Source: Lingula anatina
Taxonomy: Eukaryota > Brachiopoda > Lingulata > Lingulida > Lingulidae
Assembly: GCF_001039355.2 (NCBI RefSeq)
Contig: NW_019774736.1
Span: forward strand, 1,132,501 to 1,196,500
DNA length: 64,000 bases
Direction of reading: 5' to 3'
Positions within the stretch are counted from its first letter, which is position 1. The number at the start of each line of letters is the position of its first letter. The translations under genes and the position numbers were made by a program. Below, piece by piece: positions 1-11,200 of the stretch. The notes below the pieces were generated by a model that was not told the DNA's origin, ran no database searches, and saw nothing but the letters and a program-made list of their open reading frames with translations.

Positions 1-123
1 TAAACCAACAGTGTTAGTGGTGGATGAAAAAAACAGCCTGTACTTCAAACTGTTTCAATCACTATTCTAAACGAGCGCTGATTTTTGAAACTGGAAAATT
101 GCAGGTAATCTAGTGAATGGCAT

Positions 124-126
<3 letters not shown>

Positions 127-159
<33 letters not shown>
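127..159. repeat. (GT)n microsatellite upstream of the defensin promoter
   Basis: Uninterrupted alternating GT of about 33 bases, ending about 12 bases before the TATA box of the defensin gene. Tracts of this kind vary in length between individuals and can adopt Z-DNA; an effect on the adjacent promoter is only an inference. Confidence 0.95.
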
Positions 160-161
<2 letters not shown>

Positions 162-170
162 CATTTAGGG

Positions 171-178
171 TATAAAAG
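171..178 (+). promoter_or_regulatory. TATA box of the defensin-like gene
   Basis: The motif TATAAAAG lies 131 bases upstream of the defensin start codon. A TATA box of this quality would place transcription initiation near 200-210 and give a 5' UTR of about 100 bases contiguous with the first coding exon. A pyrimidine-rich stretch ending in CAG at 293-295 could alternatively be a 3' splice site for an upstream leader exon, but the TATA position makes an intronless leader the simpler reading. Confidence 0.65.
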
Positions 179-308
179 TGGGCTTATGAGTAGACATTTT
201 ACAATTATACCTTGGTGCTAAATTTATTCCGTTTTTCTTTTTTTTTTAATCGTAAGTTTTGTTTTAATATTTGGCCTATGTTTCTTTACACACAGGGACC
301 CCACTGAA

Positions 309-724
309 ATGCAGTCCTCCAAGGTCACCTTCTTGATACTGTTTCTCGTTCTCTTCGCCCTTTTAGGTAAGCGCAGTTGATGGTTTACAGACTACTCAAT
401 ACTCAGTAATTAAAATGCTCTATAAAATATATCGTTTTTTTCTGTATTTTTTTCATGGACCTATACAATGCAGTAGAGTAGAAGGGAAGTCATTTTATTT
501 CTTTTTATTGTTATTTTTATTTTCTTTTTCTCCAGTACACTCTACGTTTTTAAAGTTACTATTTTAAGAAAAGTCGCTTTGTTTTTTCTTTAGGCGATGT
601 AGCGGACGCTTGCTGGAAATTTAGCTGTAACAGACTATGCCGAAAGAGAGGCTATACGGAGGGGTACTGCAAATCAGGGTTCCTCAGCTCAAGCTGCCGG
701 TGTGTTGCAAGGTGGAAAAAATAA
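309..724 (+). CDS. Defensin-like secreted antimicrobial peptide (CS-alpha-beta fold), two coding exons
   Basis: Predicted host-defence peptide of 62 residues, secreted. Coding exons are 309-366 and 594-721, with the stop at 722-724; the phase-1 intron has donor GTAAG at 367 and acceptor AG at 592-593. Residues 1 to about 25 form a signal peptide with a strongly hydrophobic core (FLILFLVLFALL), cleaved probably before Cys26. The mature part of about 37 residues has six cysteines spaced C-x4-C-x3-C-x9-C-x8-C-x1-C, including the CxxxC, GxC and CxC elements of the cysteine-stabilised alpha-beta motif. It has about ten Lys/Arg and one Glu, so it is strongly cationic, as expected for membrane-active invertebrate defensins. 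There is no obvious dibasic propeptide. The spacing between Cys1 and Cys2 is short compared with most arthropod and mollusc defensins, so the exact subfamily is uncertain. CS-alpha-beta folds also occur in ion-channel toxins, but nothing here argues for that role. A GT just after the stop (726) may splice the 3' UTR to 1917. Confidence 0.8.
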
Positions 725-1916
725 GGTAACGAACACGAGAGAGAGAGAGGGGGGGAGGCGAGAAATGAACTTTCAAAGATGCGAAAAATGTAGCTCCTTG
801 CCCTGTGATCATTTACCGTTTTATCAAAGACGTGTACGTAGACATCATAAGTGTCAAGAAAACGCTTTTTGTTTATGTGCTCTCTGGTACCCATCTCTGC
901 ATGACAACACCATTCCAGACTAAAACTCTTTATCAGTAGAAAGGCCCCGTTTCCAAGGATATTATTAACATACTGAATGTATTTTGGTTGTTTTCGGTCC
1001 GTTTTCCTCAATGCTTTTTTCCTGCATTCACCAAAGCACGCTAGAGAAACACGGGGAACTTTTATGTTTATTCCCTTTCAATGTAATCCATTTTTTAGTT
1101 GAAAATAGAGCGACTTTTGTAATTGATAATTATTATATCACGTTTTAAACATTAAAACTTTAGAAGTTATGGACAAAAATTGAATCTGAAAACATGCAAG
1201 GAGAAATATACCAGTACGCTGTAATACATGTAAGAAAATGTGCTTGTGTAGTGTTTTTAATGGATGGATAAGACTAAGCTGACAATTAACATGTTTAGTG
1301 CGACTAAAATCCGTTTCGTGGACTATTTCAAGCCAGATAACGTTTTCTCACACTCCTTTTAATATATTACCTTTGTAGTCACTAATTTATATGAATATAT
1401 ATAAAATTCCTGATGCAAGTGATTATCTGCAGAGGTTTAAAACAACATGCACAGATTTCACCTGGTCGGCGATAGGGTCCATATTTTGCTTGCTATCAAC
1501 GAGCATGATGTGAAAAAAAATGGTTGGTTTTTTCCCCTTTAGTTCTTTGGGTAACACTGTTTACCAGAAGTACACCTATTCTTTCAGTAATGTTTAATCT
1601 ATTGAAAAATTAAAACTGTGCTCTTTTTCACTAAATTAGAGGGATAATTCAAATCATCCCACGCGGAGTTAATGAGTTGATAACCTCTGAATTGGGATGA
1701 AATAAACTCATTTATGCATGTTATCATTCGCATAACGAGCTTGGTATTAGATTAATGGATTTTCACTCAAGTGCATTTTTCTGAGTTTGACACACATCAC
1801 CAGTCTAACTTCATATGCCATTCTGCTTGATTTTTCATATTTAATGAGTTCCAGGCTAAATGACCAACTTTATTGCCTTGCTCATTTTCACTGAATATAT
1901 AATTATATCTTTTTAG
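725..1916 (+). other. Probable 3' intron of the defensin gene; no other gene seen
   Basis: AT-rich, with stop codons in every frame apart from short chance reading frames. It is bounded by a plausible donor (GTAACG at 726) and the acceptor before 1917. A short purine-rich GA tract lies near 737-755. Confidence 0.4.
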
Positions 1917-2042
1917 GTGACGAGGCGTGTTCCAGCATCTCGCCAGTTTGCCGCAACCAATTATTCAGCACATTACAAATGAACCTCGGGCTCACTTTTT
2001 TAAGCGTACTTTCCATTTTGTTTGTCTAATGACACTAATAAA
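1917..2042 (+). other. Candidate last exon of the defensin gene (3' UTR or alternative coding exon) with poly(A) signal
   Basis: A pyrimidine-rich acceptor ends in TTTTAG at 1911-1916, and AATAAA lies at 2037-2042, as expected for a terminal exon. Joined to the GT just after the defensin stop codon (donor at 726) it would be plain 3' UTR. Joined instead directly to the signal-peptide exon (donor at 367) it stays in frame: it completes the same Gly codon, continues D-E-A-C and remains open for 37 codons to TAA at 2027-2029. That alternative tail has two cysteines and a hydrophobic C-terminus (LTFLSVLSILFV). Which splice is used cannot be decided from sequence. Confidence 0.45.
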
Positions 2043-4102
2043 TCTCGATAAAAAGAACCTGTATACCTATAAGAGTTTTTAACACATTTGTAATATCTTT
2101 CTTATTTAAGAGTAATTAAATCCAGTTATTAATCTGACTCCGCTCAAACGCGGGAAACGTCACACTGACTTTCGTAAATGTAAGGATTTTCGCCTTTACC
2201 CGTGTAACATAATTTAGTATGGCTCCTGACCAACCATTGCGTCATTATAACGAATAAAGGTACATTGTGTGCGCTTGTAAATCCACAAAGTGATGTTTTC
2301 TATATTACATACCCTGCAAGCTACTAATCTTTCCCAATTTAGACCATAAAAACTGTAAAACCCGTCAAATAAAAGTACCTGGCGTGGATAGTTTCTTCTG
2401 AAATGTACAGGAAGACACGGCGTTCTGACTTAATCATCAAATTCAAAATAGAATAAAACGTTGAACCCAAGTGCAGGGACAGGTTGAGCAATGACACTGA
2501 GTAGGAGAAATTAATTTAAGCGGGTAATTCCCGTACGGAGAAAGTTTAATCTCCATAAAAGATCGAAAAAGAAGACCTTGTGAACGTGGTTGTACATCAC
2601 TAAAAAGACCGTATGACATACAGTTTGATTCATCTAAAATTGCAATGTCACTAGTTTACAATACCAGATGAATTCCCCTGATAACCAATTGACAGTGGCG
2701 GAACCAGGATTGAAATTACGGAAGATTCAGCACAGGGTAACAGGATTTCCTTAAGGGAATTTGTGTTCCCATCCTCCTCTTTCTTAAATATAAACTGTGC
2801 ACGTACTGATAAAAAACATGGTCGATGGGTATTTGTTCTGTACCCAAACTCATAACAACTGTTTTTTTTTCATTTTGTGACAGTTTTATACATGTAGAAG
2901 GACGAAAGGGGACAATTTTTCGACACCACAGATAGCAAAAAAATAATAAAATAATAAGAAGAAAGGCATATATCACCAAAATATAATAATTTCTAATTAT
3001 TGCTTTGTGGGGTTTTCCACTTGCGCAGGAAATTGCAAGCAGTAGTTAATTACGCAAGATAACAATGCTAGAAATGATTAAATATCTCTTCAGATCTACT
3101 TTGATTAGTTGGAGCGATAAATAATTAAAGTTGTCGTTTACAGTTTTGGTTCGTGCCTCGGTAAAGTCCAATATCAGTTTCCAGACTATACCTATTATTA
3201 AAATTTCAAACTTATCTATTTACATAATCGCAGGTTAGAAAAATAACAGTAATTTTCATTAACTTTTAAAAAGTATCATACAACAACTCTTTTGGACGTG
3301 TAAATAGCATCCTCCTGTTCTAAAATGTCCACGGTGTTGATAAAGCTACTAATTCGGCATTGACATAAATGTGCGCCTTGATACGTCCATAAATATATTT
3401 AAAAGTATCAGTCAGTAGTCTTTTACAATTAATTGCTGAATGTAACCTCTTCGGTCGCAAGACTTGGTATCTGTGGATGCAAAGAACCATATAGGCCTAT
3501 GAGCAGGAAGAGGTGTGTGGATCACTCACGGTGAAGCGTTTTCTCTCTCCTTGTGCTACAACGTCACTATATCTCACTGAATAGGTAAAAGCTAAGCAGT
3601 TGCATAGCGCGTTTTTAACCTTAAAATTTGGCACCGTGCTCTGGCACCGTTTTATACGGCGCGGCATCATTATGACTTGAGTAAATTACTTGTCTGGGTA
3701 GACGTACACGTAATATTTTCTTTTTTTGTGGACAAAATATTTGCCATGAGTCACCATATACATGAACAACCGAAATAAAAGGTTGAAAAGTTGGTTCGTA
3801 TACATGTCACGTCCTGGTATTCAGACATAATCCGATCGATCTTCTGTCAACATGGGGGTTTGTTAAACTGGTGTCTCCGTGCTTTAGAAATCCACTTGCA
3901 AATCTGTCGTCTCGCAAAAACGCCGGTAAGAATTTGATGCGATCTAATGATTTTTCTTCCACATCAGTAACATACAATTGAATGCGTACTTGTGTTTGTT
4001 GAAAAGAAAGCAGAATGCTCTCAGTCGCTTATAGCCCAATAAATATATATGTTTCTAAACTTTGGCATTTTGAAAATCTGCAGTGAAGGTTTTTTGAAGT
4101 TG
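2043..4102. other. Intergenic DNA between defensin and profilin 1
   Basis: No reading frame with recognisable homology and no RNA gene or repeat that I can name. A minus-strand open frame near 2716-2979 begins with a hydrophobic stretch but has no supporting splice or domain evidence. The right end probably contains the 3' UTR of profilin 1. Confidence 0.5.
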
Positions 4103-4498
4103 TCATAAAGACCTATAAACGAAGAAGTCCCCCAGTTCCATAACGACCTGATTGCACTTGGCTGTCGGTACATATTCCTTATGAATTCCTACAATAATCA
4201 TTGTTCTAGTTTGGCACACCGTTACTCCATGCAACCCAGTCTTTGCTAAGAGCCCCTGTTGTCCGTCCGCTACCATGACTTCATAGTGTCGACCGCTAAC
4301 TTTAATTCCGTCCCTATAAGCAATATCTGGGTAACGAATGCATTCCTTCAAAGTTCTCAATTCGTCTTTGCTAACAAAAAGCCCTTCGCTTCGCGCCAAC
4401 TCAAATCCGTTCAGATCATATATTCCCGCTTTTGAGACATATCCTGATCCTTCTAAAATGTCCGAAATGTAAGATTTCCAGTCTTTCATGTAATCCAT
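4103..4498 (-). CDS. Profilin (paralogue 1)
   Basis: Actin-monomer-binding protein that also binds poly-proline ligands and phosphoinositides in the cytoplasm. The frame gives about 131 residues from the Met at 4498, the usual profilin length. The frame is open upstream to an ATG at 4582, but those 28 extra residues resemble no profilin, so the start is placed at 4498; a Met three codons on (4489) is equally possible and puts Trp at residue 4, close to its position in typical profilins (M-x-W-x-x-Y). Visible profilin features are the N-terminal W-x-x-Y-I helix, a middle V-x-G-R-x-Y-x-V-M strand, the L-x-A-K-T-G turn, a strand ending in V-G-I-H, and the C-terminal helix V-M-E-L-G-D-F-F. The whole coding region is one exon. 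It is divergent: the usual K-K-G turn reads K-T-G, and the C-terminus ends V-Y-R-S-L. It lies in tandem with a second profilin 2.2 kb away on the same strand. Confidence 0.85.
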   Translation of the reverse strand: MDYMKDWKSYISDILEGSGYVSKAGIYDLNGFELARSEGLFVSKDELRTLKECIRYPDIAYRDGIKVSGRHYEVMVADGQQGLLAKTGLHGVTVCQTRTMIIVGIHKEYVPTAKCNQVVMELGDFFVYRSL

Positions 4499-4582
4499 AA
4501 CACGTTGATGTTGCTCTTTTATGGTTCTCTCTTTGTACCCTCCCGTCTTCCTTAGACCGAACGCCTGCGCGACGCAGATCAT

Positions 4583-6683
4583 TACAGTACGTGATGCGCA
4601 ACCGTGACAACAGTGTCTATATTAGCATAAACCCTAGATTAGATACACACGCCCGTAAATCGGTTGACAAACTCAGGAAGAATCGGGCGTTGTGTAAATA
4701 TAATGTATGCGGTGTAGATTGTCGCTAAGAAAACATCGATTTTGTAAGCGTTTGTTATCGGCTGTTTACCATATAAAAGAGGTGTATTGACCCTGATTAA
4801 ACTGTTCTGTAAGTCATGGGTTTGACCCTAAACACGTCACGTAATGATGTTAAATAAAGGATTGTAAGAAACAATTAAGCACAATGAAACACTTTATAAA
4901 TATTGCGCCATGTTTCGATAAAGTTCGGTCAGGTGAACAGTAATTAATGAAAAGCCGTCGAGGGATGGCAGTATTGAATTTCTTCAGTCCTACCCGTAGA
5001 CAACTAAAAGGTGACATTTAGGGCCATGCTATTTCACTACACAGTAAATCACTTGCCTATCGCTAACAATGAATATAACAGCGTTATTCAGGTTCGAACA
5101 TCATGCATATACAATAGCAAAGTTGTCGCAGAAATAATGGTTATTTTTAACAATGGTATATAGCTGGACAAAAAAAGTTGATATTTGCAAAAGGAAGTTG
5201 AAAGGCCAAGAATTGGCGTTAACATATCGAATAAAAATGCTTCCTTTACAAGAAGTAGAAGATAAACTATTGAAATATTAAGTCGGGTTAAATGAAATTA
5301 TCGTTAGAATAGAAAACGACACCATATATACGTCACAGAAGACTAAAAAAACAATATATTATCTTCTGTAGCGTATATATGGCTATTTAAATTTATTACA
5401 TGCGTTCAAACTGTCAAATTTCATTGACATTTCTTGGACCTGCCAGAAAATATCTACAATCAAAGACTGGCCAATTTTCAAGATCATTACATAAATGTTA
5501 AACTGGGCTTACACTTAACAAAGGATTTTTATTATTTAAATGATAATCACAAAATATGGATTCATAATTGTGAATGATCACACATTAATAAGCACTAAAT
5601 CCTTTTACTACATAATATTCTATTCCTATAAAAAGTATGGAATAGACATAAATGTAAAGATGCACATGAAGTCTCTGTATTGTTCTACAAATAGACAAAT
5701 AGCACATTCTAATTTCAAGTGTTAAAATATATAATATATATGTAGAACGAAAATAACATATTTTAACTAGAAGACAAACAATACCTTGATTGGAAGTTAA
5801 TCTGTATGGCACATTTTAAAAAGATAAAATTTCAATATAAAGAGCAAAAATAACAGTTTCTAATTACAAACATTACACCTTTTCAAACATACAGAAATGG
5901 CACTGATAAACAATGAATACACCAATACATTGTCTGAAAAGGTTCATGAGCAGTCACAGTGTAAAAATCCATGGTAAAATGATTTTTGTTGCCACTGCCT
6001 TAACTTTCTAATGACCCTGATAACAGTAAGCGGCAACTCGTGTTGCGGGACATGATAGGTTTTTGTGCAAACTGTCATATAATATGTAACAATTAGTTAA
6101 ACAATGCTTATAAACTCCTTTTGATTACAGCTCACTTTAATTTCAATATTTGACAGTATAGAATTTTGCTGATATAGCCAATGAGGTAAAACAAATGGCA
6201 TCCAGCACAAAAAATTGATTTCACAAGTAAAATTGTTTTGTAATTTTAGTAACACAAAAGCACTCACATTATTCTTTTTCAGATTTGAGCAATAAGAAAT
6301 ATTGTCAGTATGTATGAAAATAAAATATTAAATCTACAAAATTTTTCTTTGGCGACAAAAAATAAAAATACAAATATATATTTTTAGCACTCATTATTGT
6401 ATTTTAAATATATAATGTCACTGTATACTGTCATGGCTCACATGTCCTGGTAGGAGAGTTTGTAATTATGTATATTCTACTGTTAATTTTTTCTTTAAAT
6501 CCTCTCACCGAAAAATTTGCTCATAGAGCAAGTGCATTAAGGTGGATGTGTTATCTACCACCTTACTGTCTTTGGTGATAAGACTAATCCCAAGGTTTTA
6601 CATGGCTGTGGAATTGGTATCTGAATTTTGTTCAAAAATAGGCACTTAAACTGACTGCTGCCGGGGAGGTCCATTATATAATA
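4583..6683. other. Spacer between the two profilins, probably including the 3' UTR of profilin 2
   Basis: AT-rich sequence with no convincing coding region. Just below the profilin 2 stop codon it may be that gene's 3' UTR: the complement of AATAAA (TTTATT) occurs near 5526-5531, which would make a UTR of about 1.1 kb. The part immediately above 4582 should hold the profilin 1 promoter; I see no TATA box in the correct orientation there. Confidence 0.35.
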
Positions 6684-7082
6684 TTATATCCCTGCCTCTC
6701 TAAGATAGTCCCCTAGTTTCATAATGATACTTGTACATCCACCTGGGTGCATTCCCTCATCATATACACCTATAGCAACACACTGCTTGCATTTACTTAT
6801 TGCACAACCAGTGCTTCCCTTCTTCCCGAGAATCAAGTCTTTGTCCACTTTTAACGTTACGTATGTAACTCCATTCAATTTTATTCCATATTTATGAAGT
6901 TGACTAGGGTCTATATATGCTCTAACAAGGGACGCAATTTCTGCTTTTGTTACTTGGAATCCCAAACTTGATGCCCACCTGTCGCCTAGCAATCCATGAA
7001 CGGCAAATTTTCCAACATGACCAGTCTGAACTGTGATTTCCACGTAGTCTTGCCAGGTATTGGTTCCGCTAGCTGATGGCAT
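6684..7082 (-). CDS. Profilin (paralogue 2)
   Basis: Actin-monomer-binding protein of 132 residues with an intact single-exon coding region. The N-terminal W-x-D-Y-V segment follows a short Ser/Thr/Ala-rich leader of about nine residues. The middle contains Y-G-I-K-L-N-G-V-x-Y-V-T-L-K. The C-terminal half carries the classic invertebrate profilin signature L-I-L-G-K-K-G-S-T-G, then C-V-A-I-G-V-Y-D-E-G, then the helix M-K-L-G-D-Y-L-R-E. The Met at 7082 is the first in frame and gives the normal family length. It is more canonical than paralogue 1 and is the likelier housekeeping copy. It stands head-to-head with CSE1L, about 0.2-0.3 kb from that gene's presumed first exon. It has several extra cysteines (CAISKCKQC); I do not know whether they matter. 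Confidence 0.92.
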   Translation of the reverse strand: MPSASGTNTWQDYVEITVQTGHVGKFAVHGLLGDRWASSLGFQVTKAEIASLVRAYIDPSQLHKYGIKLNGVTYVTLKVDKDLILGKKGSTGCAISKCKQCVAIGVYDEGMHPGGCTSIIMKLGDYLREAGI

Positions 7083-7405
7083 TTCTGCATTTAAACTTCA
7101 AGGTCATGTACTTAAACTGATTATAATGTATAAATATGGTGTCGCTGCTATTGCACAGGATTTTTCAGGGAACACATATCCTAAAAACCATACCTTTGCG
7201 ACGTTCTTGGGCAAAATCAATGCCGTCGCCAAGACGCACAGGGCGCCGCCATCTTTCATTCAATTCACCACTCGGAACTATTCGGATATCTCCGCACTCG
7301 ACAACAAGTATGGAGCTTGCGGAATCAGCCGAGGATTGCCGATTGTACAGTGTTAGTGCGAGAATTCTCGTGAAAATCGAAGCGCCATTTTGAAACCTTG
7401 AACAT
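7083..7405. promoter_or_regulatory. Shared divergent promoter of profilin 2 and CSE1L, with YY1-like motifs and the CSE1L leader exon
   Basis: The gap between the divergent starts contains the only locally CpG-containing stretch (about 7195-7390). A strong YY1-type site (GCCGCCATCTT) lies at 7245-7255, and a second CGCCAT core at about 7383-7388. No TATA box is seen, consistent with housekeeping genes. The leader exon of CSE1L probably ends at 7405, where AACAT is followed by a near-consensus donor GTGAGTAA; it would splice to the acceptor at 8195. On the minus strand the site reads AAGATGGCGGC, the orientation usual just downstream of a start site, which fits the profilin 2 transcript. Confidence 0.55.
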
Positions 7406-8195
7406 GTGAGTAAACTGTATTTAGAATTTTATGAATGTGTTTTGGCGGAAGTTTATGATTTAAAGTTTTATTTTGCATATCTCTGGAATGTTTAGCCCAA
7501 AACTAAAATATCTATTTCTTTATTTAAACTATGCAGTGATCAGTAACAGCTGGTGCTACTGAGCACTGACTGTCAAAATAACAGTTTTTGTATCAGTCTG
7601 TCGCCGGTTGACAGTGACACCCAGATAAAGTTAAGATGAACATGCTGTGATATATGGCTCGATGACTGTCGTTAATACCTATTGATATCGTGGTATTATG
7701 GTAGTTTATTCTAAGTGTCATCTGTTTAACTTACTGGAGTCATTTTAGGACATTTTATAATACTTTCTTTCCTGGGTGTGTCTAATGCCACCGATTTCTG
7801 GAGTAAGGTTAGAGAAAATCTGGGTCTGTTCACTCATTTTCAGGATAACACCTGGTTAGTGGCACTTGGAAATCCAGACACCCATTAATTCCAAATTCAC
7901 CACTAACCTATTTTCAAGCACAAATAGATTTCACCTTACATGTAAATGGTTTGTGTTCTGACTCTAGCACATTCAGTAAATACAGAAACTGTGTGAGAGA
8001 GTCAGACAATTATAGATTTTTCTTGTTTTGAAAAAGTAACATACATTTAATGCATACAGTTAATGGGTGGTAGAAGGCTGTATTGTTCAATTTTTTTTTA
8101 TTTGAAAGGATCCAGTTCTCCCTTCAACATACTTTGAAAAATATGTCTTTAAAATGTATATGTTTTTATGAGCACCAAATTGTAATCATTTACAG
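7406..8195 (+). other. Presumed first intron of CSE1L
   Basis: Begins with donor GTGAGTAA at 7406 and ends with the acceptor TTTACAG at 8189-8195. No other feature is visible in it. Confidence 0.5.
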
Positions 8196-8202
8196 ATTCA
8201 TC

Positions 8203-11200
8203 ATGGAAATCACAGATGCTAACTTGCAGACCCTGGGCAACTACCTGCTTCAGACTTTGTCCCCAGATCCTGCTGTTAGGAGACCTGGTATGAATATTGT
8301 ATATAAATGTATCCAGTATATCACATCATGCTTATATTTTTTTCACGGCAACAAACTCTCTTACATTGGCTGTTAGTAAGGGCTCATTCCCATAGAAACT
8401 TATGATTTCCATAGATCAACCCAACTCCGTGGAGACTCGCCGAATGCAATCAGATTAACACACCCTCTTGTTTCCAGTGTCTTCTTATAAGATTTCACCT
8501 GCTTTTCTGTATTCTACTCGGCGCCAGGAGGTGTGTTAATCTCTTAAACTGATTGCATTCAGTGAGAGTCCCATGGAGTTGGATCTATCTATGGAGGTAG
8601 ACAGATAGTTCCAATTGGAATGAACCCTAAGGCTAGGTTCACAATGAAAGTATCACACTAGGTAGATCACTCCATTGGTACTCGCACTGAATGCAGTCAG
8701 ATGTATAGATTTAAAATAAAAACTCATTTAACATGATCAAAGAATGAGAACTATTTTTGTACTAACTTTTCTTGTGTGATTTTGTCACGTTATGTCTAAA
8801 ACATGTTTATCTGTCTCAGTTAGTTATAAAAATAGCAAAAAATCTTGCATGATGCATTAAATTTGTATTTAATGCCAAGTTAAATTCATGTCATTTATGA
8901 CCCAAGTTATGTTTTTACCTATTTTTTAGCTGAAAAGTTTCTGGAGTCTGTTGAGGGGAATCAGAATTACCCACTATTACTGTTGAACTTACTGGATAAG
9001 CCAGGGGTAGAAGCCAACATCAGAGTCAGTGCAGCTATCACCTTTAAAAATTATATCAAAAGAAACTGGAGAGTGGTGAGTTAGTGTTCTTAAGTTCTGG
9101 AATGTGTAAATGTGTGTTATAATGATGTCAAAACTCTGTTAGGAGTGAAAAGTATTGGTCGACTCTACATACATTTCTGTTTTTTTTCTGCTGCAACAGC
9201 TGGATGAGGCTCATGACAAAATCCACCCTGATGACAGAGCCACTATCAAACGGCTTATAGTGGGAGTGATGTTGAACAGTCCAGAACAAATACAAAATCA
9301 AGTGAGTTACATGTAATAAATGAATAACAAGTTCAGAGTATTTTGCACTTGGATAAGATATTACTAGGCTTTTAGACCATTAATATATATATATATGGAT
9401 TTTACTTTCTTGGTTAGTAGAGCACTAAACTGGTCGCAATGGACAGGTGGTTATATGTCACTCTGTTGTTATTGCAGCTAAGTGATGCTATAAGTATCAT
9501 AGGAAGAGAGGACTTTCCTGACAAGTGGCCAGATTTGCTGGTGGAGATGGTGGGGAAATTTCAGAGTGGAGATTTTCACATTATTAATGGAGTTTTGAGA
9601 ACAGCCCATTCAATTTTTAAAAGGTGATTGTTATGAAATTCAAACATTTGCCAAAGTACATATTCATGTGGTGTATTTTTCACTTATTTTAAAAGTGACA
9701 TTGTTCTGAATTTTGTAAATGTTAATGGGGTTTGTTTCTTAGCCTGATAATGATAATGCCTTAAGCTTGTAGCATACAGTTTAAAAAGGATTGGATTCAA
9801 ATCTAAAAGATTTTTGTAAAAACATTGTTTATTGTACTGCATAGATATCGTCATGAATTCAAGTCGCAGGAGCTTTGGACAGAAATAAAATTTGTATTGG
9901 ACAACTTTGCTGCACCTTTCACAGAACTTTTCAAGGTAAATTTTGATAAAATACATTTTTGATAAGTGTCAGAAATTTAGTTCATGGCAGTTGTTTGAAC
10001 TACCTAGAAGTAACACCAGCCAACCAGCAGCATCATATAGTAAAACATACTTGATATTTTCATAGAGTTCAATTTCACGGTGGCAAAATTTTAAAACTTT
10101 ATACATGGAGGATTTGTGCATGGAGGCAGAAGTGTTTTTAATGATACTCTAAAGTGGAATATAATATGAAGTTTCATAGAAAGCCTTGGTTGAACTTCAC
10201 ATTTCGTTAAATGAGTGGATCTTTCTCACGTTATAAAATTGGAAATCAATTATAGTTCATTTCATCGTCATCTCCCTTTTTTGAATTACAATGTATCTTT
10301 CCAGGCTACCATGGAGCTGGCCACCAAGCACGCTAGCGACCCCAAGGCCCTGAAGGTGATCTTCAGCTCTCTGGTTCTCATCTGCAAGATTTTCTACAGC
10401 TTAAATTTTCAGGTGAGATGGATAGCAATGTTGTTTTTACCTTATTTATCATAGGATGCATACATTTGTCAAGTATGCTTTTTTCTGTGCTGTAATTGAA
10501 AATGGACCGTAGTCATGCAGTATATGACTTTTTACATGAGATTCAGGGATATTAATGGCACGTGTGGGCATTATTTTTTTTACCCATATTTGTGTTGGAC
10601 ACATAAATCATAAAATCTTTTTAAAAACTGTAGGCTACACTTGGCTGCAAGGGTCAGTCAAAGAACTTGTCAGGATAGAAATGTACATATGCTACTTGGC
10701 TAGTGCTTTATCTGCATTCTGATTGAAAGCATTTTGGACAGCCTAAATATGTTAAATAAAAACAGAAAATAAAATTTAAAACATTTTCATCCATTATTGA
10801 AAATATTATTTTGCAGGACTTGCCGGAGTATTTTGAGGACAACATGGAAATCTGGATGAACAACTTTCTGACTCTCCTACAAGTAGATAACAAGTTACTA
10901 CAAACTCAGGTATAACTTTTCTTGATCTAAAATCACTTAGGTAAGAAATACCATGGTGTTACATGTAGTTGCGTTGCTTAATTCACTGTATTTGATATTT
11001 TGTATTATTGAGATAGAACAGTTGAAACAAATAAGAATTGAGATCAGTTCTGTGTTAGAAATGGGATTTGGAAACTACTTGAAAGATTCTAATTCAGTAA
11101 GATCACATCATTAGAGAAATACTTAATCAAGAAAGACAATTATTTGCTAAGGATGAAGAAGAAGCTGGCTTGCTGGAACATGTCAAATCCCAGATCTGTG

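Noticed and set aside
652-1011. 119-codon minus-strand frame over the defensin exon
   Set aside because: It lies antisense to the spliced defensin exon and shows no homology.
2716-2979. Minus-strand frame starting with a membrane-like segment
   Set aside because: Hydrophobic runs arise easily from T-rich sequence; no second feature supports a gene.
4499-4582. N-terminal extension of profilin 1 to an upstream ATG
   Set aside because: The extra 28 residues match no profilin, whereas starting at 4498 gives the normal family length.
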